The notes below the pieces were generated by a model. That model worked only from the letters and a program-made list of their open reading frames with translations. It was not told where the DNA came from and searched no databases. Below, in pieces: positions 36,957 through 46,614 of a stretch of 64,000 nt of DNA; positions within the stretch are counted from its first letter, which is position 1; the number at the start of each line of letters is the position of its first letter. A program made the translations under genes and the position numbers. Source of the stretch: Bradyrhizobium liaoningense (GTDB taxonomy: Bacteria > Pseudomonadota > Alphaproteobacteria > Rhizobiales > Xanthobacteraceae); NCBI RefSeq assembly GCF_018130955.1, contig NZ_JAFCJM010000001.1, forward strand, positions 62,001 to 126,000. Direction: 5' to 3'.

Positions 36957-38564
36957 ATGGTCTACGACTATATCATCGTCGGTGGCGGCTCCGCCGGTTG
37001 CGTGCTCGCCAATCGGCTGAGCGAGGATCCGACGATCACAGTCCTGCTCGTCGAGGCGGGTGGTCCGGATACGAGCATGCTGTTTCGCATGCCGGCCGGC
37101 TTCGCCAAGATGACGAAGGGCGTCGCCAGCTGGGGGTGGAGCACCGTGCCCCAGAAACATCTGAATGGACGCGTCATTTGGTACACGCAGGCCAAGGTTA
37201 TCGGCGGCGGGTCGTCCATCAACGCCCAGCTTTATACGCGTGGCAACGCGAAGGATTATGACGCCTGGGAGACCGAAGCGGGCTGCGCGGACTGGTCCTA
37301 TCGCTGCGTCTTGCCCTATTTCAAGCGTGCCGAGGATAACCAGCGGCTCGTCAATGATTATCACGGCTACGGCGGACCGCTCGGCGTTTCCTATCCGGTC
37401 AATCCGCCGCCGATCAGCTTCGCGTTCCTGCGCGCGGCGCAGGAAGCCGGCATTCCGTTCAATGATGACTTCAACGGCGCGGTGCAGGACGGCATCGGTC
37501 ACTACCAGTTGACGACGCGCAATGCCGAGCGCTCTTCGACGGCGAGCGCCTATCTCAATCCGGTGCGCTCGCGAAAGAATCTTACGGTCAGGCTGAACAC
37601 GCCCACATTGAAGATACTGGTTGAAAACCGCCGCGCCGTCGGCGTGGAGGTCGGGGTCTCGGGCCGCGTTGAGACCCTTCGCGCCAAACGTGAGGTTGTT
37701 CTTTGCAGCGGCGCCATCGGTTCGCCGAGGCTGTTGCAGCTTTCCGGCATCGGTCCCGCCGACGCACTGGCGGCAGCGGGGGTCTCGGTCGTTCATGATT
37801 TGCCAGGCGTTGGCGCCAATCTGCAGGATCATCTCGATCTCTACGCCATTTGCGAATGCACCGGCGATCACACCTATGATCGCGTGGCGCAACCGCATCG
37901 GACGGCTTGGGCAGGGCTGCAATATCTTCTGTTCAAGACCGGCCCGGTCACGTCGACATTGTTCGAGACGGGTGGGTTCTGGTACGCGGACAAGGAGGCG
38001 CGTTCGCCGGATATTCAGTTCCACCTTGGGCTCGGATCCGGTATCGAGGCCGGCGTCGCGGCGATGCGCAATCCCGGCGTTACACTAAACTCAGCGTTCT
38101 TGCGCCCGCGCTCCCGCGGCACGGTCCGGCTTGCAAACGCGGATCCCGCTGCCGCGCCCCTCATCGATCCCAACTACTGGTCGGATCCATACGACCGGAA
38201 GTGCGCGCTGAAGGGCCTGCAGATGGCCCGCGACATCCTCAGCCGGCCGGCGTTGAAACCATTCGTGCTCGCCGAACGGCTGCCAGGCGACGGCATCAGG
38301 AGTGAGGAAGACCTGCTGCAATATGCCTACCGGTCCTGCAAGACGGATCACCATCCTGTCGGCACTTGCGCGATGGGCTCGGGCGAGAACGCCGTGACGA
38401 CGCCCGATCTGAAAGTCCGCGGCATGGATGGCCTGCGTGTCGTCGACGCTTCGGTGATGCCGTTCGTTCCTTCGTGCAATACGAACGCACCGACCATCAT
38501 GGTCGCGGAGAAGGCGTCCGATGCCATCCTCGGTCGCAAACCGCTGCCGGCGGCGGTTTCTTGA
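36957..38564 (+). CDS. GMC-family oxidoreductase (choline dehydrogenase-like)
   Basis: This 535-residue flavoprotein starts MVYDYIIVGGGSAGCVLANRL, with GGAGGA directly upstream of ATG 36957. GMC signatures include GGGSSINAQLYTRG near residue 85, GAIGSPRLLQLSGIG near residue 255 and the C-terminal HPVGTCAMG (catalytic His), VDASVMPFVPSCNTNAPTIMVAE. The pattern is that of the betA/alcohol dehydrogenase branch, although no betaine genes are nearby. It lies 11 bases after the first GMC gene and belongs to another subfamily, so the two are not a recent duplication. Confidence 0.88.
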   Translation: MVYDYIIVGGGSAGCVLANRLSEDPTITVLLVEAGGPDTSMLFRMPAGFAKMTKGVASWGWSTVPQKHLNGRVIWYTQAKVIGGGSSINAQLYTRGNAKDYDAWETEAGCADWSYRCVLPYFKRAEDNQRLVNDYHGYGGPLGVSYPVNPPPISFAFLRAAQEAGIPFNDDFNGAVQDGIGHYQLTTRNAERSSTASAYLNPVRSRKNLTVRLNTPTLKILVENRRAVGVEVGVSGRVETLRAKREVVLCSGAIGSPRLLQLSGIGPADALAAAGVSVVHDLPGVGANLQDHLDLYAICECTGDHTYDRVAQPHRTAWAGLQYLLFKTGPVTSTLFETGGFWYADKEARSPDIQFHLGLGSGIEAGVAAMRNPGVTLNSAFLRPRSRGTVRLANADPAAAPLIDPNYWSDPYDRKCALKGLQMARDILSRPALKPFVLAERLPGDGIRSEEDLLQYAYRSCKTDHHPVGTCAMGSGENAVTTPDLKVRGMDGLRVVDASVMPFVPSCNTNAPTIMVAEKASDAILGRKPLPAAVS

Positions 38565-38625
38565 CCGGCGCTTGCCCTCCTGTTCGCGCCAGTCCCTGCC
38601 GCGACGCGGCGGTTCCGGCCAGGCC

Positions 38626-39315
38626 CTAGAGCATCGGCTCGAACTGGCAGTGCACGAGCATCTCGGAGACCGACGCGTTGTTCGGCAGCATGAGCGCGGT
38701 CTCCGCCAGCCGCGCGATGTCGCCCGGCTGGCTCATCTCATGGCGAGGAATCTCGTCGTCATTCAGCGTCATGTCGGTGGCAACATAGCCCGGGCAGATC
38801 ACTGTTGCTCGGATGCCTGCCGCGCGCCCTTCCCGGCGAATGCCGTGGGTGAGTGCGACGACGGCGAATTTTGTCATGGCATAGCCGACATTGCTTCCCA
38901 CGCGCTTTCCGGCGAGCGACCCCAGATTGATAACCCGCCCATGGCCGCAGACGGCCAGATGAGGGAGAGTCGCTCGGACGAGGCGCAGAGGACCCTTGAC
39001 GTTCACCCGCCACATCTCATCCAGTTCGCTCTCGCCCTCGTCGGAGACGCGGACCCTGGGATTGATCCCGGCCGCGTTGACGATGGCATCGATGCCGCGC
39101 CACCGTGCGATCGTTGCGTTGACCCAGGAGATCGGGCTCTTGGCGTCTTCGGCGTCATAGCGGTGCGTCATCAGCCTGTCGGTCTCCTTGAGCCGGCTCG
39201 GATCGCGAAGTCCCGCCGATACGCGAAAACCTGACGCCAGGAGCCGCTCGACGACTGCGCGTCCTATGCCGCGCGAAGCACCCGAGACCATGACAATCCG
39301 ATTGGCGACCTCCAG
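38626..39315 (-). CDS. Short-chain dehydrogenase/reductase
   Basis: This 229-residue Rossmann-fold oxidoreductase has the cofactor motif MVSGASRGIGRAV (TGxxxGIG type with Ser for Thr), IVNAAGIN, and the catalytic Ser region INLGSLAGKRVGSNVGYAMTKFA with Tyr-x3-Lys. ATG 39315 (MLEVANRIVMVSG) was chosen because the cofactor motif then starts at the normal distance; the frame opens further upstream at 39399. It converges on the GMC gene and diverges from the next SDR. It is not a close paralog of the other two SDRs in the window. Confidence 0.85.
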   Translation of the reverse strand: MEVANRIVMVSGASRGIGRAVVERLLASGFRVSAGLRDPSRLKETDRLMTHRYDAEDAKSPISWVNATIARWRGIDAIVNAAGINPRVRVSDEGESELDEMWRVNVKGPLRLVRATLPHLAVCGHGRVINLGSLAGKRVGSNVGYAMTKFAVVALTHGIRREGRAAGIRATVICPGYVATDMTLNDDEIPRHEMSQPGDIARLAETALMLPNNASVSEMLVHCQFEPML

Positions 39316-39555
39316 CATCCGAGTCCGTCTCCCATGGGTGAGCCAAGTGCCTCGCGAAATGTAAGGGGACATGACTGGAGGCGAGTAAGAGAAATTCACT
39401 CTGCCGGTATCGGGCGCGCTTATGGCTCCCCGGTGAGTGGCTCCGAGGGGGGATATTGGATGTCCTTATGAGGGCAGAACAAATCCGCTCTATGCGTGCG
39501 TCCGCCTCCGCACGTAGCTTTCCGCCGCTCTGCTTGACCGCAAAAGAGCCCGCGG

Positions 39556-40359
39556 ATGGGATTTTCGGACTATCGAACGGCGTTGGTGACGGGCGCATCC
39601 TCGGGTATCGGGGCTGCGACGGTTCGGAGCCTCTGCGCCGAGGGGCTCGAGGTTCACGCGCTGGCACGCGACATTCGCCGGCTGGCAAGCCTGTCGGCCG
39701 AGACCGGCTGCCGCGTCTATGCCGTCGATGTGAACGACCTCGATGCCTTGACGCAGCTTGCTGCCTCGACCGAGTTCGACGTTCTCATCAACAATGCCGG
39801 CCAGTCGCGGCGCAGCAATATCCTGGATACCGCGCCGGACGACGTGGACACGCTGGTTGACGTCAACCTGCGCGCGGTCCTGCACCTGACGCGGCTGATC
39901 GTATCAGGCATGGCGAGGCGCAACCGAGGCCACGTGGTCAACGTCTCCTCGATCGCCGGCCACTACGCCTTCGGCGAGAATGCAACGACATTCAATTCAT
40001 CCGTGGCCTATCACGCGACGAAGGCCGGTGTTCATTCGCTGTCGCAGCAGTTGCGCGTCGATCTCTACGGGACCTGCGTTCGCGTCACCGAGATATCACC
40101 GGGGCGTGTCGCGACGAGCATCTTCCAGAACCAGAATGCCGCCGACAACCCGGATGCCCGCTTCGTCGGGGCGTTCGAAACACTCCAGTCCGAGGATATC
40201 GCGGATGCCATTGCGTTCGCGATCGGGTCTCCGGCGCGGATGAACGTCGCGATGATCGAGGTCGTACCTACGTTCCAGGTCGTCGGCGAATTGCGATTCG
40301 CGAGCCGATCCGAGGCCGCGCGATTGAGAGAAATGACAAGTGGAGCTGACAATGCCTGA
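39556..40359 (+). CDS. Short-chain dehydrogenase/reductase (paralog of 52306-53064)
   Basis: This 267-residue SDR starts MGFSDYRTALVTGASSGIG. It contains the NNAG motif and the catalytic Ser...Tyr-x3-Lys set in NVSSIAGHYAFG and VAYHATKAG. It belongs to the NAD(P)-dependent classical family. It closely resembles the SDR at 52306-53064, whose first 26 coding bases are identical. Its end overlaps the start of an aminotransferase gene, and a transporter operon with Pxp genes follows, so it probably acts on a keto or hydroxy intermediate of that pathway. The ATG at 39556 is confirmed by the conserved N-terminus of the paralog. Confidence 0.88.
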   Translation: MGFSDYRTALVTGASSGIGAATVRSLCAEGLEVHALARDIRRLASLSAETGCRVYAVDVNDLDALTQLAASTEFDVLINNAGQSRRSNILDTAPDDVDTLVDVNLRAVLHLTRLIVSGMARRNRGHVVNVSSIAGHYAFGENATTFNSSVAYHATKAGVHSLSQQLRVDLYGTCVRVTEISPGRVATSIFQNQNAADNPDARFVGAFETLQSEDIADAIAFAIGSPARMNVAMIEVVPTFQVVGELRFASRSEAARLREMTSGADNA

Positions 40360-41554
40360 ACTCGCTAACCGCCTGAAGACCGTGAAGGTGTCGGCTTCGG
40401 CGGCGATGACGGACAAGGCGCGCGAGCTTCGGGATGCAGGCGTCAAGATTGTCGGCCTGTCGTCCGGCGAGCCCGACTTTCCGACGCCGCCGCATGCGAT
40501 CGATGCCGCGCATCGGGCGGCTCTTGCCGGCGACACCAAATATCCGGCGCAGCCTGGGACCGTCGCGCTCAGGACCGCGGTCCAGCGCAAGTTCAAGCGC
40601 GAGAACAATCTCGACTACGCCCTCGACGAGATCCTGATCGCGAATGGCGGCAAGCAGATCATCTTCAACGCGCTGTTTGCCACCTGCAATCCCGGCGATG
40701 AGGTGGTCATTCCAGCGCCCGGCTGGATCACCTACGCGGACATCGTGCTCCTTGCCGAGGCGATGCCTGTTGCCGTGCCGTGCCCGGAGAACAACCAGTT
40801 CAAGCTCCGCCCGGCCGACCTGGAGGCGGCGATCACGCCCAGGACGAAGTGGCTGATCCTGAATTTCCCCAACAATCCGACCGGTGCGGCATGCACGCGC
40901 GACGAGATGCGCGCGATCGCCGACGTCATGTTGAAATATCCCGACGTCTGGATCCTCACCGACGACATCTATGAACATCTCACCTATGACGGGTTCGAGT
41001 TCTGCACCATCGCGGAGGTTGAGCCGAGGCTGAAGAATCGCGTCGTGACCGTCAATGGCGCGTCCAAGGCGTACGCCATGACGGGCTGGCGGGTCGGCTA
41101 TTGCGGTGGCCCGAAGGACCTGATCGCGGCGATGAACAACGTCCACGGTCAGGCGACCGGCGGAATCTGCACCCTGAGCCAGGCGGCTGCGGTCGCGGTT
41201 CTGGACGGTCCACAGGATTTCCTGAAGGATCGCGCGGATATCTATCGCGATCGTCGCGATCTGGTGGTGAAGCTCCTCAATCAGATCCCCGGCATCACCT
41301 GCCATAAGCCCCAGGGGGCATTTTATGTGTTCCCGAACATCGCCGGTTGCATCGGCAAGACCACGAAAGCCGGGCGGCGGCTGGAAACCGATGCCGACTT
41401 CATCTCGGCGCTGCTGGAAGAGCAGCATGTCGCGGTGGTGCACGGCGGCGCCTACGGCATGAGCCCTTACTTTCGCATCTCCTACGCGACCGATACCGAA
41501 TCGCTCAAGGAGGGCTGCCGGCGCATCGCGAACTTCTGCGAAAGCCTGCGCTGA
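40352..41554 (+). CDS. Class I aminotransferase (aspartate aminotransferase-like)
   Basis: This 400-residue PLP enzyme has the fold type I set: SSGEPDFPTPPHAID near residue 35, NGGKQIIFNAL (cofactor phosphate loop), LNFPNNPTGAACT (Asn contacting PLP), LTDDIYEHLTYD (Asp pairing with the pyridine N), NGASKAYAMTGWRVGY (Schiff-base Lys near residue 235) and FRISYATD (carboxylate-binding Arg). The length matches bacterial aspartate/prephenate-type enzymes. It overlaps the SDR gene by eight bases. In context it may transaminate an amino acid released by ring opening of a lactam; the specific substrate is unknown. Confidence 0.92.
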   Translation: MPELANRLKTVKVSASAAMTDKARELRDAGVKIVGLSSGEPDFPTPPHAIDAAHRAALAGDTKYPAQPGTVALRTAVQRKFKRENNLDYALDEILIANGGKQIIFNALFATCNPGDEVVIPAPGWITYADIVLLAEAMPVAVPCPENNQFKLRPADLEAAITPRTKWLILNFPNNPTGAACTRDEMRAIADVMLKYPDVWILTDDIYEHLTYDGFEFCTIAEVEPRLKNRVVTVNGASKAYAMTGWRVGYCGGPKDLIAAMNNVHGQATGGICTLSQAAAVAVLDGPQDFLKDRADIYRDRRDLVVKLLNQIPGITCHKPQGAFYVFPNIAGCIGKTTKAGRRLETDADFISALLEEQHVAVVHGGAYGMSPYFRISYATDTESLKEGCRRIANFCESLR

Positions 41555-41771
41555 CCGGGCATCGAGAGGTCCGGGGGTGAGCCGGCGGAGCGGCGAAAGG
41601 TACAGCCAGCGGCATGCGTCGATCAGGATCGGAGCAGGATGCCGAACCAATTGTCATAATCGTTCTTAATGCCCCCAAACGAAGATGTTCTTGGTCCTGT
41701 AGGATGCCGACGCATAAGCTTCGTAGAAAGAGGGGTAGGCCTTGGTATCGCGCAGTCGAGGACGGCCAGCG

Positions 41772-42704
41772 ATGACCACCAGCGAGGACGCGGTGGCGGT
41801 TTTGGGTGCCCAGGCTCCACCGGCGGCCCGGCGGGGATCGCGCTGGCGTCTGGCTTTGCCGGTCGGGCTCCTGGCCGTCCCGATGCTGGCATTCCTCGCG
41901 TACTTCTTCTTTTATCCTGCGATCCAGCTGTTGCTTTCGAGTATCCAGACGCAGGACAGCCGCGGTATCATCGGGCGCCCGTTCACGCTTGCGCACTACG
42001 CACGTCTGATCAACGTCGAGCTTTATGCGCGTGTGCTTTGGACGACGCTGCGGATCAGCATCATCACCTCAGTGCTCGCGACGGTACTCGCCTATCCAGT
42101 CGCGCTGGTGATGGTCAAGAGCCGTCCGATGATCACGCGGATCATTACGCTGATCGTCATTGCGCCCTTGATCGTCAGTGTGGTCGTGCGCGGATATGGA
42201 TGGCAACTGATCCTTCAGAATGGTCCGAAGGGGATGTTGAACTGGATCCTGATGACGCTGCATGTCGTCGACGCGCCCTTGTCGGTTCTGTACACCGAAG
42301 CGGCCGTCGTCATCGGGTCGCTGCACGTGTTCTTCCCAATGATGGTTCTGCCGCTGGCGTCGGCGCTCGGCAAGATCGATCCCAATCTCGAAGACGCGGC
42401 CCGGATGCTTGGCGCGCCATGGTGGAGGGTGTTCCTCCGGGTGACGCTCCCATTGAGCATGCCGGGCTTCGTGGCGGGCTTTACCCTGGTGTTTTCGCTC
42501 ACCGCCGGCTCCTTTGTCATTCCCGCGATCCTGGGCGGCGCCTCGGCGGTCATGCTCGGTAACCTGATCGAGCAGCAGATCTTCGTCGTCTACGACTGGC
42601 CGTTCGGCGCCGCGATTGCCCTCGTTCTCGTCGGCCTCGTCCTCGCGGTCAATGGTGTCTCGATGTGGCTGCTGGAAGGCCGGCGTCTCAGGAGGCCCGA
42701 GTGA
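41772..42704 (+). CDS. ABC transporter permease (PotB-like, spermidine/putrescine type)
   Basis: This 310-residue permease has six helices. The EAA loop reads EDAARMLGAPWWRVFLRVTLP. The N-terminal helix with AYFFFYPAIQLLLSSI and the large first periplasmic loop fit the PotB/opine importer branch. ATG 41772 has GAGGACGG upstream; an in-frame codon at 41742 would extend it by ten residues. It is the first gene of a permease-permease-binding protein-ATPase operon, an order common to polyamine-type importers. Confidence 0.88.
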   Translation: MTTSEDAVAVLGAQAPPAARRGSRWRLALPVGLLAVPMLAFLAYFFFYPAIQLLLSSIQTQDSRGIIGRPFTLAHYARLINVELYARVLWTTLRISIITSVLATVLAYPVALVMVKSRPMITRIITLIVIAPLIVSVVVRGYGWQLILQNGPKGMLNWILMTLHVVDAPLSVLYTEAAVVIGSLHVFFPMMVLPLASALGKIDPNLEDAARMLGAPWWRVFLRVTLPLSMPGFVAGFTLVFSLTAGSFVIPAILGGASAVMLGNLIEQQIFVVYDWPFGAAIALVLVGLVLAVNGVSMWLLEGRRLRRPE

Positions 42705-43507
42705 TGGACGAGCGGTTTTCCGGCTTCGGCGCCTTCATCCTCTACACCATCACCGCCGGCATGATGCTGTTCATCCTGGCGCCGCTTCTCCTCGTGATGG
42801 CGGTGTCGGTCTCCGATTCCTATTTCGTGACGTTTCCTCCGCAAGGGTTTACGCTGAAATGGTATGCCAAGGTTCTCCAGGACCGCGATTTCCTCGAGGC
42901 GATGCGGCTGAGCATCCTGCTCGCGCTTGGCACGACGGCAGGATCGCTCCTGCTCGGTGTACCCGCGGCCTTTGCGCTGGTACGCGGCAACTTCTTCGGT
43001 CTGGCGGCGATCAAGGGGTTCTTGCTCTCGCCACTGATCTTCCCGGCACTGATAACGGGCCTGGCGCTGCTTCAGGTCCTGACCAAGCTTGGTTCCCAGG
43101 ATGCGCGGCTCAATCTCCTGATCGGGCACGTGGTCGTGACCTCGCCCTATGTCATCCGCACCGTCGTCACCAGCCTTCAGCTCGTGGACGAAAATCTGGA
43201 GGATGCCGCGCGGACGCTCGGGGCGAACCGGCTCACGACCTTCTGGCGCGTGACGCTGCCGCAGATCGCCTCCGGCGTCGCCGCCGGCGGGCTGTTCGCC
43301 TTCATGGTGTCCTTTGACAATTATCCGGTCACGATGTGGCTGGCGAATTCCGAGTACTCGCCCGTGCCGCTCGTCCTGATGCGGCAACTGGTCAATGTCT
43401 TTGACCCTTCCGTGCCCGCGATGTCGACGATCATCATCCTGATGGCGATGGTCGGAGTCCTGTTGTTGGAGAAGTTGGTAGGCCTGCGTCGCGCGTTGGC
43501 CGCCTGA
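42704..43507 (+). CDS. ABC transporter permease (PotC-like)
   Basis: This 267-residue permease has six helices. The EAA loop reads EDAARTLGANRLTTFWRVTLP. It pairs with the preceding gene, whose stop overlaps its start (TGATG), and AGGAGG precedes the start. It is part of the importer that probably supplies the nitrogen-containing substrate for the Pxp/Acc enzymes encoded downstream. Confidence 0.88.
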   Translation: MDERFSGFGAFILYTITAGMMLFILAPLLLVMAVSVSDSYFVTFPPQGFTLKWYAKVLQDRDFLEAMRLSILLALGTTAGSLLLGVPAAFALVRGNFFGLAAIKGFLLSPLIFPALITGLALLQVLTKLGSQDARLNLLIGHVVVTSPYVIRTVVTSLQLVDENLEDAARTLGANRLTTFWRVTLPQIASGVAAGGLFAFMVSFDNYPVTMWLANSEYSPVPLVLMRQLVNVFDPSVPAMSTIIILMAMVGVLLLEKLVGLRRALAA

Positions 43508-43535
43508 TGTCTATTCGTAGAAGGAGATTGGAATC

Positions 43536-44600
43536 ATGAGCCTTACCCGTCGGACTCTCATCAAAGCCGGTGCATCCGCGGTTGCCTTCCCGACGATTAT
43601 CAGTCGGTCGTGGGCGCAGGATGCCAAGCAACTGCATGTCGGCGTCTACAACTCGGCGCTGGGCAAACTGATCCAGAAGGAGGTCATTCCCAAGTTCGAG
43701 GCCGAGTTCAAGTGCCGCGTCTTCACGATTGAAGGCGCGACCCTCTCCAACATCGCCGCGCTGCGCGCGACCCGCGACACGCCGCGCTTCAGCATGATGA
43801 TGATGGATGACGTAGGCATCCCCCAGGCCAAGCAGGAAGGGCTGATCGACAAGCTCGACGCCGCCAAGATTCCCAACCTCGAGAAGGTCTATAAGCGCTA
43901 CCTCTTTGAGGACGGCTACGGCGTAGGTTTCTCGATCTCCAGCGCGGCTATGTTCATCAATCCGCAGGTGACGAAGCCGCTCGAGAGCTATGAGCAGATC
44001 TTCGACGCGAAGTATCGCAAGCAGATTCTGCTGAATACACCCAAGAATACCCAGAGCGTGCTGATGCTCATCGTGGCGACGGCGCTCACGACGGGCAAGC
44101 CGCTGAAGGAAGCGCAATACCTGGTCGACAGCGGTTGGGACAAGCTCGCGGCTCTCAAGCCCAACGTCTTGACGATCTACGACAGCGAGGCACAGGTGCT
44201 TCAGGTGGCCCAGGGCCAGGCGACAATCGGCGGCATTGAATACTCGAAGGCGATCTATCCGCACACGGCGAAGGGCATGCCGATCGACATGACGTTCCCC
44301 AAGGAAGGCGCGTTCACGGGCATCAACAGCATGACACTGGTCAAGAATGCGCCCGAGCCGGAACTCGCTTGTGCCCTGATCAACCGCATTCTCGAGCCCT
44401 CGGTCGCCAAGATGCTGTCCGAGCAGACCCTCAGCGCGCCCTCGGTGGGCGGCATCGACTTCAAGCCGGAGACAGCCAAGTTCCTTGCCTATCCCGACAC
44501 CAAGGCAACCGATCTCGGGCTGTTCACGCCGGACTGGAACTTCATCGTTCCGCGCCGCGGCCCCTGGCTGGAGCGCTACAATCAGGTGTTCACGAGCTGA
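43536..44600 (+). CDS. ABC transporter substrate-binding protein (PotD-like)
   Basis: This 354-residue precursor begins MSLTRRTLIKAGASAVAFPT. The twin-arginine-like motif (TRRTLIKAG) and the short hydrophobic stretch suggest Tat or Sec export with cleavage near SWAQD. The mature part follows the PotD/opine-binding pattern (LHVGVYNSALGKLIQKEVIPKF). AAGGAG precedes the ATG. It would bind a small cationic or amide-type compound in the periplasm. It lies between the second permease gene and the ATPase gene. Confidence 0.87.
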   Translation: MSLTRRTLIKAGASAVAFPTIISRSWAQDAKQLHVGVYNSALGKLIQKEVIPKFEAEFKCRVFTIEGATLSNIAALRATRDTPRFSMMMMDDVGIPQAKQEGLIDKLDAAKIPNLEKVYKRYLFEDGYGVGFSISSAAMFINPQVTKPLESYEQIFDAKYRKQILLNTPKNTQSVLMLIVATALTTGKPLKEAQYLVDSGWDKLAALKPNVLTIYDSEAQVLQVAQGQATIGGIEYSKAIYPHTAKGMPIDMTFPKEGAFTGINSMTLVKNAPEPELACALINRILEPSVAKMLSEQTLSAPSVGGIDFKPETAKFLAYPDTKATDLGLFTPDWNFIVPRRGPWLERYNQVFTS

Positions 44601-44611
44601 GCGGGGGTGCC

Positions 44612-45706
44612 ATGAGGTCGTCCGAAGTCAGGCTTGATCGCCTCTGCAAGGAATACAATCGAACCGTCGCGGTCGATGACGTATCGCTCACGATCGAGCC
44701 GGGCCACATGGTGGCGCTGCTCGGTCCGAGCGGATGCGGCAAGACGACCTGCCTGCGCATGATCGCGGGGTTGATCCGTCCGACATCCGGCGATGTCTTC
44801 GTGAACGACAAGAGGATGACCGATGTTCCGGTACACCGCCGCAACGTCGGGATGCTGTTCCAGAACTACGCGCTGTTTCCTCACCTGACCGTCGAGGAGA
44901 ACATCGCATTCGGCCTTGAGATGCGCGGGATATCCAAGGCCGATGCCGCAAGGAAGGTGGGCGAGGCTCTCAATCTCGTCCAGCTATCCAGCTTCGGGAA
45001 GCGCTATCCGGCCCAGCTCTCCGGTGGTCAGCAACAGCGCGTCGCGCTAGGGCGTGCCCTGGTGATCGAGCCGGCGATGCTGCTGCTCGACGAGCCGCTT
45101 GGAGCGCTCGACAAGGGGCTCCGCGAGAGCATGCAGGTCGAATTGCGCGCCCTTCAGAGGAGGCTTGGCCTGACGACCATCATGGTGACCCACGACCAGG
45201 ACGAAGCCCTGACGATGGCGGACAAGATCGTGGTGATGCGCGATGGCAAGCTCGAGCAGGTCGGCTCCGCGACCGAAATTTACCAGCGTCCGACCTCGAA
45301 ATTCGTTGCAAAGTTCATCGGTGCGTCGAATCTGTTTGAAGGCCTCGTCGAACAGCGAAATGGGAGCGGAGCAGTCATTCGTGTGTCGCCTGAATTGAGC
45401 CTTCAGGTCGACCAGATATCGCCATCGGCGAATGACGTCATGGTCTCGATCAGGCCCGAGGCGATCGTTGTCGAGAAGGTCGGCCAGAATCCGGCGGCAC
45501 AGCGCGCGAACAGTGTGATGGCACGTGTCGATCAGGCGATCTATCGCGGATTCGTCAGTCACTATTACCTCAAGACGCCGAGTGGCGGACAGATCGTCGT
45601 GTTCGAGCAAAATCAGTCGCAACAGGCCGGGCTTCGATACGCGGTGGGCGAAGAGGTCGTCGCGCGATGGGAGACTCCAAGCAATCACGTCATCGCGCGT
45701 CACTGA
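44612..45706 (+). CDS. ABC transporter ATP-binding protein (PotA-like)
   Basis: This 364-residue ATPase starts MRSSEVRLDRLCKEYNR, with GCGGGGG upstream of ATG 44612. It shows Walker A GPSGCGKTT, a Q-loop in MLFQNYALFP, signature LSGGQQQRVALGRAL, Walker B LLLDEPLGALD and a switch His in VTHDQDEAL. The C-terminal TOBE domain contains VSIRPEAIVV. It is the last gene of the polyamine-type importer. The Pxp genes start about 210 bases downstream. Confidence 0.92.
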   Translation: MRSSEVRLDRLCKEYNRTVAVDDVSLTIEPGHMVALLGPSGCGKTTCLRMIAGLIRPTSGDVFVNDKRMTDVPVHRRNVGMLFQNYALFPHLTVEENIAFGLEMRGISKADAARKVGEALNLVQLSSFGKRYPAQLSGGQQQRVALGRALVIEPAMLLLDEPLGALDKGLRESMQVELRALQRRLGLTTIMVTHDQDEALTMADKIVVMRDGKLEQVGSATEIYQRPTSKFVAKFIGASNLFEGLVEQRNGSGAVIRVSPELSLQVDQISPSANDVMVSIRPEAIVVEKVGQNPAAQRANSVMARVDQAIYRGFVSHYYLKTPSGGQIVVFEQNQSQQAGLRYAVGEEVVARWETPSNHVIARH

Positions 45707-45918
45707 AGTTCGGAGCGAGCGCTGCAGGTGCGGTTGGGACCGCTGTGTGCGGTATCGGACCGCTCCGCGCGGACGCATGTTGGGAAAGCTCAACCAGTCA
45801 TCTTGTGGGCAATCGACATCCCTTATACCCGCAGACGAACATGATCTTGGATTGGCTTTTGCTGCTTGGCTAGACTTGAGGGTGGCAGCGCGATAGGCGT
45901 TGGACCAGTGAGGCCCTT

Positions 45919-46614
45919 TTGTCGATTAACCAGTCCAGCGCTCCCTTTGTCGGCGCAATCGAGAAAAGCCCGAAGATCAGCCTGATCGGCACACTGGCGA
46001 TGCTGGTCGAGGCGCCGGGTGAGTTTGACATGGTTCAGCAGGGACGCATATGGGCGCTCGCCGATGCGCTTTCGTCCTGGCCGAATGTTCAAGAGGCCGT
46101 CATCGGCGTCACCAATGTGTTGCTGGTATTCGAGCAGCCGCCTGACGACATCGGCGTGCTCGGTGCGTCGATCGTCGAGCTGTGGCACCGCCTGCCAGGC
46201 CGCAAGGCGGACGGCAAGTTGATCGAGATTCCCGTCGTCTACGGTGGTGAGCACGGCTTCGACCTGCCTGCGGTCGCCACGCGCGCGGGACTATCCGAAC
46301 GGGACGTGATCAGGATTCATAGCGATGGCGAATATACGGTCTGCGCGGTCGCGAGCTCGCCGGGGTTCGGTTACCTCCATGGTCTTGATCCGCGTATCTA
46401 CATGCCACGGAAGTCCGTACCCTCGTTGAACATGAGCGCGGGCTCGGTGACCATCGGCGGGATGCAGACCGGCGTCGCGGTCTTGACCAGCCCGAACGGC
46501 TGGAATGCGATTGGCTGGGCACCCGTTGCGAGTTTCGATCCGCGGCGGACACAACCGTCACTCATGCTGCCGGGCGACCGTGTCAAATTCAGGATCGATC
46601 GGATCGAGCTATGA
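45919..46614 (+). CDS. pxpB: 5-oxoprolinase subunit B family protein (PxpB/KipI-like), copy 1
   Basis: This 231-residue cytoplasmic protein shows the PxpB/allophanate hydrolase subunit 1 pattern: IPVVYGGEHGFDLPAVA, GFGYLHGLDPRIYMPRK and GSVTIGGMQTGVAVL. With PxpC it forms the ATP-dependent part of 5-oxoprolinase and related lactam or urea-derivative hydrolases. The N-terminal motif LVEAPGEFDMVQQGRIW differs from the usual EFGD form but is shared with copy 2 (49783-50436), so both belong to one subfamily. The start is a TTG at 45919, and the gene overlaps pxpC by four bases. Confidence 0.88.
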   Translation: MSINQSSAPFVGAIEKSPKISLIGTLAMLVEAPGEFDMVQQGRIWALADALSSWPNVQEAVIGVTNVLLVFEQPPDDIGVLGASIVELWHRLPGRKADGKLIEIPVVYGGEHGFDLPAVATRAGLSERDVIRIHSDGEYTVCAVASSPGFGYLHGLDPRIYMPRKSVPSLNMSAGSVTIGGMQTGVAVLTSPNGWNAIGWAPVASFDPRRTQPSLMLPGDRVKFRIDRIEL

